From Clostridiales bacterium (GTDB lineage: Bacteria > Bacillota > Clostridia > Oscillospirales > Oscillospiraceae), in assembly GCA_017577345.1 (NCBI GenBank), contig PITX01000032.1:1-9936 (forward strand): a DNA stretch of 9,936 bases. The letters are read 5' to 3'. Shown piece after piece: positions 1-6,606 of the stretch (position 1 is its first letter; each line of letters opens with the position of its first letter). Below the pieces are notes generated by a model, which did not search any database, was not told the origin of the DNA, and saw only the letters and a program-made list of their open reading frames with translations. Made by a program: the position numbers and the translations under genes.

Positions 1-1138
1 AAGCAGGCGTATCTCCGGGTACGGCGATCATATCCAGTCCGACAGAGCAGACGCAGGTCATCGCCTCCAATTTATCCAGCTGCAGACAGCCGCTTTCTGC
101 CGAGGCGATCATCCCGGCATCCTCTGAAACCGGAATAAAGGCGCCGGACAGTCCGCCGACATGGGATGATGCCATGACGCCGCCCTTTTTGACCGCGTCG
201 TTCAGCAGTGCCAGAGCCGCCGTCGTTCCGTGCGTACCGCAGCGTTCCAGACCCATCAGCTCCAGGATTTCCGCCACGCTGTCTCCGCGGGCAGGTGTGG
301 GAGCCAGAGAGAGGTCAACGATGCCGAACGATGCGCCAAGCCGTCTGCTCGCTTCCTTTGCTACGAGCTGACCGATGCGGGTGATGCGGAAGGCAGTCTT
401 TTTTATTGTCTCCGCCACCTCATCAAACGGCTTTCCCTTGCAGTTTTTCAGCGCGTGTGCCACCACGCCGGGTCCGGAGACACCGACATTGATGACACAT
501 TCCGCCTCACCGACACCGTGGAACGCACCTGCCATAAAGGGGTTATCCTCCACGGCATTGGCAAACACGACCAGCTTGGCACAGCCGATGCCGCGATCCT
601 TCGCGGTAAGCTCTGCCGTCTGCTTGACTGCCTCGCCCATGAGCGCGACAGCGGACATATCAATGCCTGCCTTGGTAGAGCCGACATTGACACTGCAGCA
701 GACACGCTCCGTAGAGGCAAGTGCCTCCGGGATACTGGACAGGAACGCACGGTCGCCCTTGGTCATGCCCTTCTGCACCAGTGCGGTATAGCCGCCGATG
801 AAATTCACGCCGACTGCCTTCGCCGCACGATCCAGTGTCAGTGCAAGGCGCAGATAGCCTTCTTTGTCGAAGCTGCCGCCGATCACGGAGATCGGCGTGA
901 CGGAAATGCGCTTGTTGACCACGGGAATGCCGTATTCATGCTCAATATCCTCACCGGTTTTGACTAAATCCTTGGCAAGGGTCGTGATTTTGGTATAGAC
1001 CTTTTCACAGCAGCGGTCTACATCGGGGTCAATGCAGTCCAGCAGGGAGATTCCCATGGTGATCGTGCGGATATCCAGATGCTGGGATTCGATCATCTCG
1101 ATGACCTGCAGAATATCGTCTTTGTTGATCAGATTCAT
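1..1138 (-). CDS. PFL family protein (UPF0210/DUF711), C-terminus cut by window edge
   Basis: The reverse strand from an ATG at 1138 is open to the window edge, giving about 379 residues of a family usually near 450, so the C-terminal part lies outside. The product begins [17 protein letters not shown]. It carries features I associate with the UPF0210/DUF711 'PFL family': a [14 protein letters not shown] stretch, the Cys-containing [15 protein letters not shown], a [12 protein letters not shown] glycine-rich loop, and [16 protein letters not shown]. The family resembles pyruvate formate-lyase/anaerobic ribonucleotide reductase folds, but its reaction is not established, so no substrate is claimed. 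The gene follows the ACT protein by 12 nt, with a GAGGCGGTGA ribosome binding site. ACT and PFL-family genes are commonly paired in Firmicutes and archaea, which suggests amino-acid or small-molecule control of this protein. Base composition matches the neighbours. Confidence 0.9.
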   Translation of the reverse strand, partial: MNLINKDDILQVIEMIESQHLDIRTITMGISLLDCIDPDVDRCCEKVYTKITTLAKDLVKTGEDIEHEYGIPVVNKRISVTPISVIGGSFDKEGYLRLALTLDRAAKAVGVNFIGGYTALVQKGMTKGDRAFLSSIPEALASTERVCCSVNVGSTKAGIDMSAVALMGEAVKQTAELTAKDRGIGCAKLVVFANAVEDNPFMAGAFHGVGEAECVINVGVSGPGVVAHALKNCKGKPFDEVAETIKKTAFRITRIGQLVAKEASRRLGASFGIVDLSLAPTPARGDSVAEILELMGLERCGTHGTTAALALLNDAVKKGGVMASSHVGGLSGAFIPVSEDAGMIASAESGCLQLDKLEAMTCVCSVGLDMIAVPGDTPA

Positions 1139-1150
1139 GCAATCACCGCC

Positions 1151-1420
1151 TCAGATCCGATGCATCGCGTTGAAAATGTCCTCGCGCTGGACACGGATGA
1201 CCACATTTCTGCTTTCCCCCTCTGCCTTCAGACCCGTCTGAAGCCGGTCAAAGGGGATGTCACTCTTTTCAAAGTCGATCAGCATGATCATGACGAAGTA
1301 GTCCTGCATGATCGTCTGGCTGATGTCGAGGATGTTGACATTGTGCTGTGCAAGATACGAACTGATAAAGGCAATGATGCCCACCGTATCGGCGGCAGTG
1401 ACGGTAATGATCGCTTTCAT
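1151..1420 (-). CDS. ACT domain-containing protein (UPF0237 type)
   Basis: This 89-residue protein is a single stand-alone ACT domain with a beta-alpha-beta-beta-alpha-beta pattern. It starts MKAIITVTAADTVGIIAFIS, where ITV-x-ADTVGI is the usual first strand and ligand loop. The next strand and helix follow as NVNILDISQTIMQDYFVMIMLIDF. Lone ACT domains of the UPF0237 type are thought to bind small ligands, often amino acids, and to form oligomers. No ligand can be read from the sequence. The ATG at 1420 has an AGAGGT ribosome binding site about 5 nt upstream. It is the first gene of an operon with the PFL-family protein, which starts 12 nt beyond its stop, so it is likely the regulatory partner of that protein. 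Confidence 0.92.
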   Translation of the reverse strand: MKAIITVTAADTVGIIAFISSYLAQHNVNILDISQTIMQDYFVMIMLIDFEKSDIPFDRLQTGLKAEGESRNVVIRVQREDIFNAMHRI

Positions 1421-1453
1421 TTGTTACCTCTTTGTTGTTTGGATTTTGAAGGT

Positions 1454-1482
1454 ATTATACCGCATAGTGTCCCGCTTTGCAA
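1454..1482 (-). promoter_or_regulatory. Sigma-A-type promoter for the ACT-PFL operon
   Basis: On the minus strand there is a perfect -10 TATAAT (1459 to 1454) and a -35 TTGCAA (1482 to 1477, 4 of 6 matches), separated by 17 bp. Transcription would begin near 1447, about 27 nt before the ACT start codon. The -35 lies only 6 bp beyond the feoB stop, and I see no terminator hairpin between the two genes. The operon may therefore also receive read-through from feoAB. Confidence 0.72.
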
Positions 1483-1488
1483 TAACGC

Positions 1489-3333
1489 CTAAGTGAAAAG
1501 AAAAATTATCAAATTCAGCGCCGCGCAGAGCACACAGCCGAATGCCGTCGGAAGCACAGCGGCGAGAAGTGTCCATTTTTTGCTTTTAGTTTCGCGGAAT
1601 GTGGTAAGGAGCGTCGTCGTGCACGGCCAGTGGAAGAGGAAAAAAATGATCGTGCAAAGCGACTCTTTCCAGCTCCATCCCGCCGCCGTCAGAATTTGCG
1701 ACATGGCAGCGGTGCTTTCTGCGCCGATCAGACTGCCGGAGGTCAGTGCCATCATCAAAATCGGCAGCACCAGCTCGTTGGCAGGACAGCCCATAATAAA
1801 AGCAAGCAAAATTGCGCCGTTCATGCCGAGCAGTCTGCCCGGCGTATCAAGGATAGCCGCCGCACTTTGCAGCAGCGGTGTACCATTCGGAGCGATATTG
1901 GCAAGCAGCCAGATGACAAGTCCTGCCGGTGCGGCAACAACGACTGCCCTGCCGAGCACGAACAGTGTCCGGTCACGCACCGAGCGTACCAGTACCTGCC
2001 CGATCCTCGGCTTCCGGTAGGGCGGCATTTCCAGCACGAAGGAGGATGGCTCGCCACGGAGCACCGTGCGGCTGAGCAGCTTGGAGGCGGCAAGCGTCAT
2101 AAAGACCGACAGAAGCAGGCACAGCGTCAGAACACCAGCACCGAGCAGGGCTGAGCCGTCCGAAAAGCTCAATGTGATCAGGAAAATCAGCGCAGGAAAT
2201 CTGCCGTTGCACGGCACGAAGGCATTTGTCAGCACTGCGATCAGCCGCTCCCTGCGCGGGTCAATGATGCGGCAGCCCGTCACCCCCGCTGCATTGCACC
2301 CAAGACCCATGCACAGAGTCAGCGACTGCTTCCCGCACGCACCTGCTCTGCGGAAGCGGTCATCCATCAGAAAGGCAACACGCGGCAGATAGCCGAAATC
2401 CTCCATCAGCGTAAACAGCGGAAAGAAAATCGCCATCGGCGGCAGCATCACCGCAACGACCCGTGCCGCCGTGGCATACACGCCGTCTAGCAGTGCGCCC
2501 GCAACCGTTGCGGGAATATGCAGTGCCTGTGCGCCGCGGTGCAGCAGCTCTCCCAATCGGTCAAAGCACCATTGCAGTCCCGCGGAGGGATAGTTCGCTC
2601 CCTCGATCGTCAGCCAGAAAATGCCGAGCAGAAGCAGCAGCATGACTCCATAGCCGCTCCGGCGGTTGAGCAGAAAACGATCCAGCTTTGCGGTCGTTGA
2701 GCTTTGTACGCTCTTTTCATGATGTACACTGCGCTGTGCCAGCTCCTGCGCACGCAGGACGAACTGTGCGGCGATCGCATCCGATCTCCTGTCGTTTTCT
2801 CCCCGTATCCCGCAGCCGCATCGGTTCGGCTGCAGCGGAGCATACCCGTCGCAGACACTGCGGACACGCTCCATCAGCGCGTCCAGACCGCTCTCCTCCT
2901 GAGCGGAGGTCGCAACGACCGGAACGCCGAGCTGCCGTTCCAGTGCGGGAATATCTACCGAAATTCCGGAACGCTTTGCCTCATCCATCAGATTGATGCA
3001 GACGACCAGATGCGGTGTCAGCTCCATGACCTGCAGTGCAAGGATCAGGCTTCGCTCCAGACAGGTCGCATCGCAGACCGCGACCGTGCAATCCGCGCCG
3101 CCGTCCCGTAAAAAGGACTCCGCGACCTCCTCCTCCGGCGAATGGCTGACCAGAGAATATGCGCCCGGCAGATCAACAAGCTGATACGCTCTTCCTTTAT
3201 ACCGGCAATGTCCCTGTGCCAGCTCCACCGTCTTTCCCGGCCAGTTTCCGGTATGCTGATTCATCCCTGTCAGTGCGTTAAACAGGGTGCTTTTCCCGAC
3301 ATTCGGGTTGCCCGCGAGCGCGATCAGCTGCAT
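1489..3333 (-). CDS. feoB: Ferrous iron transport protein FeoB
   Basis: The product is a 614-residue inner-membrane GTP-dependent Fe2+ transporter. The N-terminal G domain has G1 GNPNVGKST (8-16), the FeoB-typical GNWPGKTVE (29-37), G3 DLPG (54-57), G4 NLMD (114-117) and a G5-like TSA (142-144). A Cys-rich spacer (CGCG) follows, then a membrane domain of several hydrophobic helices. This holds the two gate-like repeats with GLGCNAAGVTGCRI and FVPCNGRFP, and a late GCPANELVLPI motif. PCNGRFP replaces the more familiar PCSARLP, and the protein is shorter than the roughly 700-770 residues of enteric FeoB; both fit a variant I recall from Firmicutes. The start at 3333 is chosen because MQLIALAGNPNVGKS is the usual N-terminus and it overlaps the feoA stop by 10 nt. 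The open frame extends upstream to 3825, but that extension is read through feoA and is not coding. No feoC is visible. Confidence 0.96.
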   Translation of the reverse strand: MQLIALAGNPNVGKSTLFNALTGMNQHTGNWPGKTVELAQGHCRYKGRAYQLVDLPGAYSLVSHSPEEEVAESFLRDGGADCTVAVCDATCLERSLILALQVMELTPHLVVCINLMDEAKRSGISVDIPALERQLGVPVVATSAQEESGLDALMERVRSVCDGYAPLQPNRCGCGIRGENDRRSDAIAAQFVLRAQELAQRSVHHEKSVQSSTTAKLDRFLLNRRSGYGVMLLLLLGIFWLTIEGANYPSAGLQWCFDRLGELLHRGAQALHIPATVAGALLDGVYATAARVVAVMLPPMAIFFPLFTLMEDFGYLPRVAFLMDDRFRRAGACGKQSLTLCMGLGCNAAGVTGCRIIDPRRERLIAVLTNAFVPCNGRFPALIFLITLSFSDGSALLGAGVLTLCLLLSVFMTLAASKLLSRTVLRGEPSSFVLEMPPYRKPRIGQVLVRSVRDRTLFVLGRAVVVAAPAGLVIWLLANIAPNGTPLLQSAAAILDTPGRLLGMNGAILLAFIMGCPANELVLPILMMALTSGSLIGAESTAAMSQILTAAGWSWKESLCTIIFFLFHWPCTTTLLTTFRETKSKKWTLLAAVLPTAFGCVLCAALNLIIFLFT

Positions 3334-3563
3334 TCCTCGACCTCCACGGCGATATAACGGCTGTCCTGTTTCCGCAGAGCCAGCATCGTTCCGCGCACGC
3401 AGTAGATCACCGGGTCTCCGCATGGGCTTTCCCGCAGGCAGCGGACATGCGTGCCCTCGATCAGCCCGAAATCCATCAGTCTGCGGCGCATTGCCCCCCT
3501 CATCTGCAGCGAAGTAATGTGGGCGCACTGTCCCTCGCGCAGCAGATTTAATGTTGTTTCCAT
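3324..3563 (-). CDS. feoA: Ferrous iron transport protein FeoA
   Basis: The product is a 79-residue cytosolic SH3-like protein that supports FeoB. Family features are LREGQCAHITSL near the N-terminus, MRRRLMDFGLIEGTHVRCLRESPCGDP in the centre (family pattern RRLxDxGhhxGxxV) and a closing RxxxxLALRKQDSRYIAVE strand pair. Its role in FeoB activity is supported genetically in other bacteria, but the mechanism is unsettled. The ATG at 3563 follows an AAGGGGG ribosome binding site with about 7 nt spacing. The stop lies inside the first codons of feoB (ATGCAGCTGA), so the two are almost certainly translationally coupled. It is transcribed divergently from the ATPase-like gene at 3664. Confidence 0.94.
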   Translation of the reverse strand: METTLNLLREGQCAHITSLQMRGAMRRRLMDFGLIEGTHVRCLRESPCGDPVIYCVRGTMLALRKQDSRYIAVEVEECS

Positions 3564-3589
3564 CGCAAAGCCCCCTTTGTCTTTTCCAT

Positions 3590-3617
3590 TCTATACAGGA
3601 AGCAGTGCCTTGGTGAA
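3590..3617 (-). promoter_or_regulatory. Possible promoter for feoAB
   Basis: On the minus strand, TATAGA (3595 to 3590, 5 of 6) lies 16 bp downstream of TTCACC (3617 to 3612, 4 of 6), which would place the start near 3583, about 20 nt before feoA. The match is moderate. I see no Fur-like or DtxR-like palindrome in the 100-bp divergent gap, so iron control is expected from function but not shown by sequence. Confidence 0.4.
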
Positions 3618-3663
3618 CATTTTTACACTCGTCCGCATAGAACATAGGGAAGGAGGCTGATTT

Positions 3664-4716
3664 ATGGAATCTGTGTTTTTCCTCGGTGCCAGTACGCCCC
3701 GGGGCTTTGTTTCTCACTACGATTCGCTCTTTGAAGAGGTACGGCATCTGACGGTCATCAAAGGCGGTCCCGGCTGCGGAAAATCGACCTTTATGCGTGC
3801 CATCGGGTATGCGGCACAGCAGCACGGGCTGGATGTTTCCTACATTTTATGCTCCTCCGACCCCGATTCATTAGACGGTGTCATCCTGCCGCAGCTCTCC
3901 GCCGCCTATGTAGACGGCACTGCGCCCCATGTGTTAGAGCCGCGGCTCTGCGGCGGCAGTATGAATTACCTGAATTTCGGCGATTTTTATGACAGTGCAG
4001 CCATGCAGATGAATGAGGAGGAGATCCTGTTGGCACAGCGGAAAAATGCCGCGCAGTACCCGCATGTGACGGCTTGCCTTGCCGCCGCGGATGACCTGCT
4101 CGGAAGTGTACGACTGATTATCGGTGAGAAAGCATACAGAGAGGAAACGGCGGCGATCGCGGAATGTCTTGCGCTTTCCTCTCTGAAACGCATCGGTGAG
4201 CCGAAGGAGCCCTTCCGTCGGTTTTTGAGTGCGGTCACACCAAAAGGGCTGTATTTCTGTCAAAATACCCCCACTGCACTGTGCAAACGGGTCTATGTCC
4301 TGCGCGATAACTACGGGCTTGCGCCGTACCTGCTCGGCGTACTTTTGGAGAGGGCACAGGAGCTGGGACACACCTGCATTGCCTGCTATTCTCCCCTGCT
4401 GCCGGACGGTCAGCCGTCTCATCTGCTGATCCCCTCGGCAGATACCGCCGTCGTCAGCGAAAGCACGGAGCTGCCGTATAACGCGCCCTGCTTCTGTCGG
4501 ATCGACTTGAACTCTACCCTGCCGCCGAAGGTGCGCGCATCACTGGAATTCTGCACCAAAACCGTTTCCTCCCTGCTCTATCAGGCGGTCGCCCATCTTC
4601 GCACGGCAAAACAGCACCACGACCGGATGGAGGCGCTTTGCAAACCCTTTGTCGACTTCTCTGCGGCAGAGCAGCTCACAAAAATGACCATCCGGCAGAT
4701 TTTCGGAGAAAATTAA
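3664..4716 (+). CDS. P-loop ATPase-like protein with duplicated halves (PRK06851-like)
   Basis: This 350-residue soluble protein has a clear Walker A, GGPGCGKST (34-42), after the lead-in FLGASTPRGF (6-15). It resembles the PRK06851 family of Firmicute P-loop proteins, whose function is unknown to me; the assignment is from memory. The C-terminal half starts again with FLSAVTPKGLYF (187-198), aligning to the N-terminal lead-in, followed by the YVL strand at 211-213 and the helix and strand of a second P-loop fold. The position equivalent to Walker A reads DNYGLAPYL (215-223), with no GKS/T, so the second site looks dead. No signal peptide or membrane segment is present. The start follows an ideal AAGGAGG (3650-3656) with 7 nt spacing. 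It is divergent from feoAB and about 80 nt upstream of the PII-like gene, which appears to have its own promoter. I do not assign a function. Confidence 0.85.
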   Translation: MESVFFLGASTPRGFVSHYDSLFEEVRHLTVIKGGPGCGKSTFMRAIGYAAQQHGLDVSYILCSSDPDSLDGVILPQLSAAYVDGTAPHVLEPRLCGGSMNYLNFGDFYDSAAMQMNEEEILLAQRKNAAQYPHVTACLAAADDLLGSVRLIIGEKAYREETAAIAECLALSSLKRIGEPKEPFRRFLSAVTPKGLYFCQNTPTALCKRVYVLRDNYGLAPYLLGVLLERAQELGHTCIACYSPLLPDGQPSHLLIPSADTAVVSESTELPYNAPCFCRIDLNSTLPPKVRASLEFCTKTVSSLLYQAVAHLRTAKQHHDRMEALCKPFVDFSAAEQLTKMTIRQIFGEN

Positions 4717-4737
4717 CCGGTTGTAAGCGTTTTGCTG

Positions 4738-4766
4738 TTGTTTTTTGTCTGATTTGGTGGTACGAT
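4738..4766 (+). promoter_or_regulatory. Possible extended -10 promoter for the PII-like/antiporter operon
   Basis: TGGTACGAT (4758-4766) is an extended -10 element with a TG one base before TACGAT (4 of 6 to TATAAT). A weak -35 TTGTTT sits at 4738-4743 with 17 bp spacing. A start near 4773 would leave a leader of about 25 nt. No convincing terminator ends the preceding gene, so read-through is also possible. Confidence 0.42.
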
Positions 4767-4784
4767 AGCACCGCAAAAACGACT

Positions 4785-4789
4785 GGAGG
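4785..4789 (+). promoter_or_regulatory. Ribosome binding site that fixes the PII-like start
   Basis: GGAGG at 4785-4789 is 8 nt before the ATG at 4798. An in-frame GTG at 4789 shares its first base with this site and so cannot be served by it. The ATG at 4798 is therefore the preferred start. Confidence 0.8.
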
Positions 4790-4797
4790 TGCAAAAG

Positions 4798-5139
4798 ATG
4801 AAGTTTTTGATTATCATTCTGAACAAGGTCGAATGTCTGGACAAGATCCTGACGCAATTCGGCAAAAATCATATCCCCGGCGCGACCATCCTCGACAGCA
4901 AGGGCATGGCGCAGTCTTTGGAAGGGCATGACGAGCTTCGCTTTATGGCGTCGCTCCGTCTGCTGATGAATCCGGCGCATAAGGAGAACAAGACGATTAT
5001 CATGGTCCTGCCGGAGGATAAGGTCACCACCGTCTCCCGCATTGTCAATGAGGTCACAGGCGGTCTGGATCAGCCCGATACCGGAATACTCTTCACGCTC
5101 CCCGTTGACTACGCAGAGGGGATGGAAAAGCACTTATGA
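4798..5139 (+). CDS. PII-like small regulatory protein
   Basis: This 113-residue cytosolic protein has the order of a PII fold: strand MKFLIIILNK (1-10), helix to residue 25, the turn and strand IPGATILDSKG (26-36), then GHDEL (43-47). Next come strand TIIMVLPEDKV (66-76), a helix to VTGG (86-89) and strand GILFTLPVD (96-104). IPGATILDSKG and GHDEL match the positions of GMTVTEVKG and GHTEL in classical GlnB/GlnK, and TGILFTLPV matches GKIFVLPV. The region after GHDEL, where PII carries its T-loop, has no tyrosine (RFMASLRLLMNP), so GlnB-type uridylylation is unlikely. The canonical ATP-binding B-loop TGKIGDGK is replaced by GGLDQPDTG. Its stop overlaps the antiporter start as ATGA, strongly suggesting coupled synthesis. 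I infer that it senses a ligand and modulates the antiporter. A CutA-like or other ferredoxin-fold protein remains possible. Confidence 0.72.
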   Translation: MKFLIIILNKVECLDKILTQFGKNHIPGATILDSKGMAQSLEGHDELRFMASLRLLMNPAHKENKTIIMVLPEDKVTTVSRIVNEVTGGLDQPDTGILFTLPVDYAEGMEKHL

Positions 5140-6332
5140 CACTCAATACACTCATCGACCTCGGGATCATGATCTTTGCCGGTATGTTCTGCGGACGCAT
5201 GGCAAAGCACCTGCATCTGCCGAATGTCACCGGTTATCTGGTCGCAGGTCTGCTGATCGGACCGAATTTGACCCATCTGATCTTCGGCGCGGACGCGTTC
5301 TGCCTGCTTTCCGAGGATTTTCTGGAGTCGATCTCCATTGTTTCCGATGTCGCACTCGGCTTCATTGCCTTCTCCATCGGTAACGAATTTAAGATGAGCT
5401 ACTTCAAGCGCGTCGGCGCGGCGCCGATCGTGATTGCCTGCCTGGAATCCCTGTTTGCTGTCCTGTTTGTCGTCGTCGGACTGCTGATCTCCGGGCAGGA
5501 GGTCGCCTTCTCCATCGTGCTTGCCGCCATTGCCGCGGCTACTGCGCCTGCTGCCACGATCATGGTCATCAAGCAGTACCGTGCCAAAGGCCCCGTCACG
5601 GAATCCCTGCTGTCCGTTGTTGCCATTGACGATGCAACCGCACTGATTTTATTCTCCCTGTCCGTTGCAGTCGCGCAGGCAATTTCCAACAGCAGTGCTT
5701 CCCTTGCCGCGTCTCTGCTCTCTCCGCTCAGGGAGATCGGCGGCGCACTGGTCGTCGGCGCAGTGATGGGCTTCATTTTCCTGATTCCGCTGCGCTTCTT
5801 CAAAAAGCAGGGCAACCGTCTGTCCCTGATCGTCGGCTTCATTTTCGCCGGTCTCGGCATCGCAAAGCTGCTCGGGCTGTCCAACCTGCTTCTGTGCATG
5901 GCGATGGGCGCGGTGATCGCCAACTTCTCGCCCGATGTCGGCAAGCTCATGGACATCTGTGACAGCGTGACGCCCCCGATCTTCATGCTGTTCTTCGTCG
6001 CCTCCGGTGCCGATCTGCGGCTGGATGTACTTCCGACCGTCGGCGTCATCGGCGCGATCTACATCATTCTTCGTGTGGTCGGCAAGATCATCGGCGCAGG
6101 CTTCGGTGCAGCACTGAGCAAGTGCGACCGCACCGTGAAAAAGTACCTCGGTCCGTGCCTGCTGCCGCAGGCGGGCGTTGCCATCGGTCTGTCGCTGGCG
6201 GCAGGTCAGGTCGTGCCGGAATATGCGCCCCAAATCCGCGCCGTCATTCTCTGCGGCACGCTGATCTATGAGCTGATCGGTCCGGCTGTAACCAAATTCT
6301 CACTGAAAAAAGCCGGAGAAATCACGGAATAA
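5136..6332 (+). CDS. CPA2-type cation:proton antiporter
   Basis: This 398-residue membrane protein has about 11-13 predicted helices and ends soon after the last one, without the RCK/TrkA-N nucleotide domain found on KefB/KefC. Family signals are GYLVAGLLIGPN (33-44), DVALGFIAFSIGNEF (71-85), AAATAPAATIMVIKQ (133-147) and AIDDATALILFSL (163-175). The Asp pair at 165-166 matches the DD ion-binding pair of electrogenic antiporters such as NhaA and NapA, rather than the DQ of KefC. Lys317, in VGKIIGAGFG, lies where a conserved basic residue is usual in late helices. Exchange of Na+ or K+ for H+ is expected, but the ion cannot be read from sequence. It overlaps the PII-like gene by 4 nt. Lacking its own nucleotide domain, it may use the PII-like protein as a separate regulatory subunit. 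No strong terminator follows it. Confidence 0.93.
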   Translation: MTLNTLIDLGIMIFAGMFCGRMAKHLHLPNVTGYLVAGLLIGPNLTHLIFGADAFCLLSEDFLESISIVSDVALGFIAFSIGNEFKMSYFKRVGAAPIVIACLESLFAVLFVVVGLLISGQEVAFSIVLAAIAAATAPAATIMVIKQYRAKGPVTESLLSVVAIDDATALILFSLSVAVAQAISNSSASLAASLLSPLREIGGALVVGAVMGFIFLIPLRFFKKQGNRLSLIVGFIFAGLGIAKLLGLSNLLLCMAMGAVIANFSPDVGKLMDICDSVTPPIFMLFFVASGADLRLDVLPTVGVIGAIYIILRVVGKIIGAGFGAALSKCDRTVKKYLGPCLLPQAGVAIGLSLAAGQVVPEYAPQIRAVILCGTLIYELIGPAVTKFSLKKAGEITE

Positions 6333-6352
6333 ATATTTTTTCAAAAAAATCC

Positions 6353-6380
6353 TTGACAAATGGCTCCAATCCCGTATAAT
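6353..6380 (+). promoter_or_regulatory. Consensus promoter of the lysine riboswitch transcript
   Basis: A perfect -35 TTGACA (6353-6358) and a perfect -10 TATAAT (6375-6380) are separated by 16 bp. Transcription should start near 6386-6388, a few bases before the outer strand of aptamer helix P1. A promoter this strong fits a gene controlled downstream by premature termination. Confidence 0.92.
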
Positions 6381-6393
6381 ATGCATAACAAAT

Positions 6394-6573
6394 GAATTTT
6401 CATGATAGAGGCGCGGCTGAAAAGAGTAACCGTTTTGCAACAGGCAACGGAAGCGGTGAAAGGGTCAGCTGCCGAGGAATTGTATCTGCTGCCTGGCAGT
6501 GCAATATCCGGGCTGTCGGAGAATATCCGGCAGACTGTCGTCCGGAAACGGACGGAGAGCTGTCATAATATTC
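6394..6573 (+). ncRNA. Lysine riboswitch (L box) aptamer
   Basis: The 5' leader contains conserved lysine aptamer blocks in the right order: GATAGAGGCGCGGC (6404-6417), AGAGTA near 6424-6429, GGAAGCGGTGAAAGGG (6448-6463), CTGCCGAGG near 6468-6476, and the ACTGTC block followed by the short hairpin GTCCG-GAAA-CGGAC and then GGAGAGCTGTC to 6564. These match my recollection of the Thermotoga maritima aptamer (GGAGGCGCG, GAGUAG, GGCUGAAAGG, GCCGAAG, ACUGUC, GGAGAGCCGUC). P1 is GATAG (6404-6408) with CTGTC (6560-6564). It extends outward through 6394-6403 with 6565-6573, with one bulged C (6401) and one T-T mismatch. The RNA senses lysine and controls the NhaC-family transporter gene below it. The roughly 320-bp gap upstream of that gene is filled by this promoter, aptamer and terminator. 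Confidence 0.93.
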
Positions 6574-6606
6574 GGAAAAGATTGCCCTTTTCAGAAGTTA
6601 TGACGG
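6560..6606 (+). promoter_or_regulatory. Predicted antiterminator helix of the lysine riboswitch
   Basis: CTGTCATAAT (6560-6569) can pair with GTTATGACGG (6597-6606) over 10 bp with two T·G pairs. This encloses a small hairpin GAAAAG/CTTTTC (6575-6580 with 6587-6592). The pairing uses both the 3' strand of P1 and the 5' strand of the terminator, so it excludes both and should form when lysine is absent. Confidence 0.75.

Noticed and set aside
230..967. Long plus-strand open frame of 245 codons
   Set aside because: It lies antisense to the PFL-family gene, whose minus-strand product has clear family motifs. The plus-strand translation is rich in His, Asp and Arg with no recognisable domain, typical of a shadow frame in GC-rich DNA.
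3334..3825. N-terminal extension of feoB by 164 codons
   Set aside because: The extension is read through feoA in another frame and across the divergent promoter gap. The FeoB N-terminus MQLIALAGNPNVGKS is at 3333 and couples with feoA.
4715..4722. Palindrome AACCGGTT at the end of the ATPase-like gene
   Set aside because: Eight bases overlapping a stop codon are expected by chance, and there is no T-run or repeated copy to support a terminator or operator.
4789..4797. GTG start for the PII-like gene
   Set aside because: The only good GGAGG overlaps this codon and is spaced for the ATG at 4798.
5399..6233. Long minus-strand open frames opposite the antiporter
   Set aside because: These are shadows of the antiporter's codon usage and show no domain. 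The plus-strand gene has membrane helices and conserved motifs.
6331..6350. AT-only inverted repeat after the antiporter (ATTTTTT/AAAAAAT)
   Set aside because: It has no GC pairs and almost no loop, so it is unlikely to act as an intrinsic terminator. It is more likely an AT-rich element upstream of the strong promoter.
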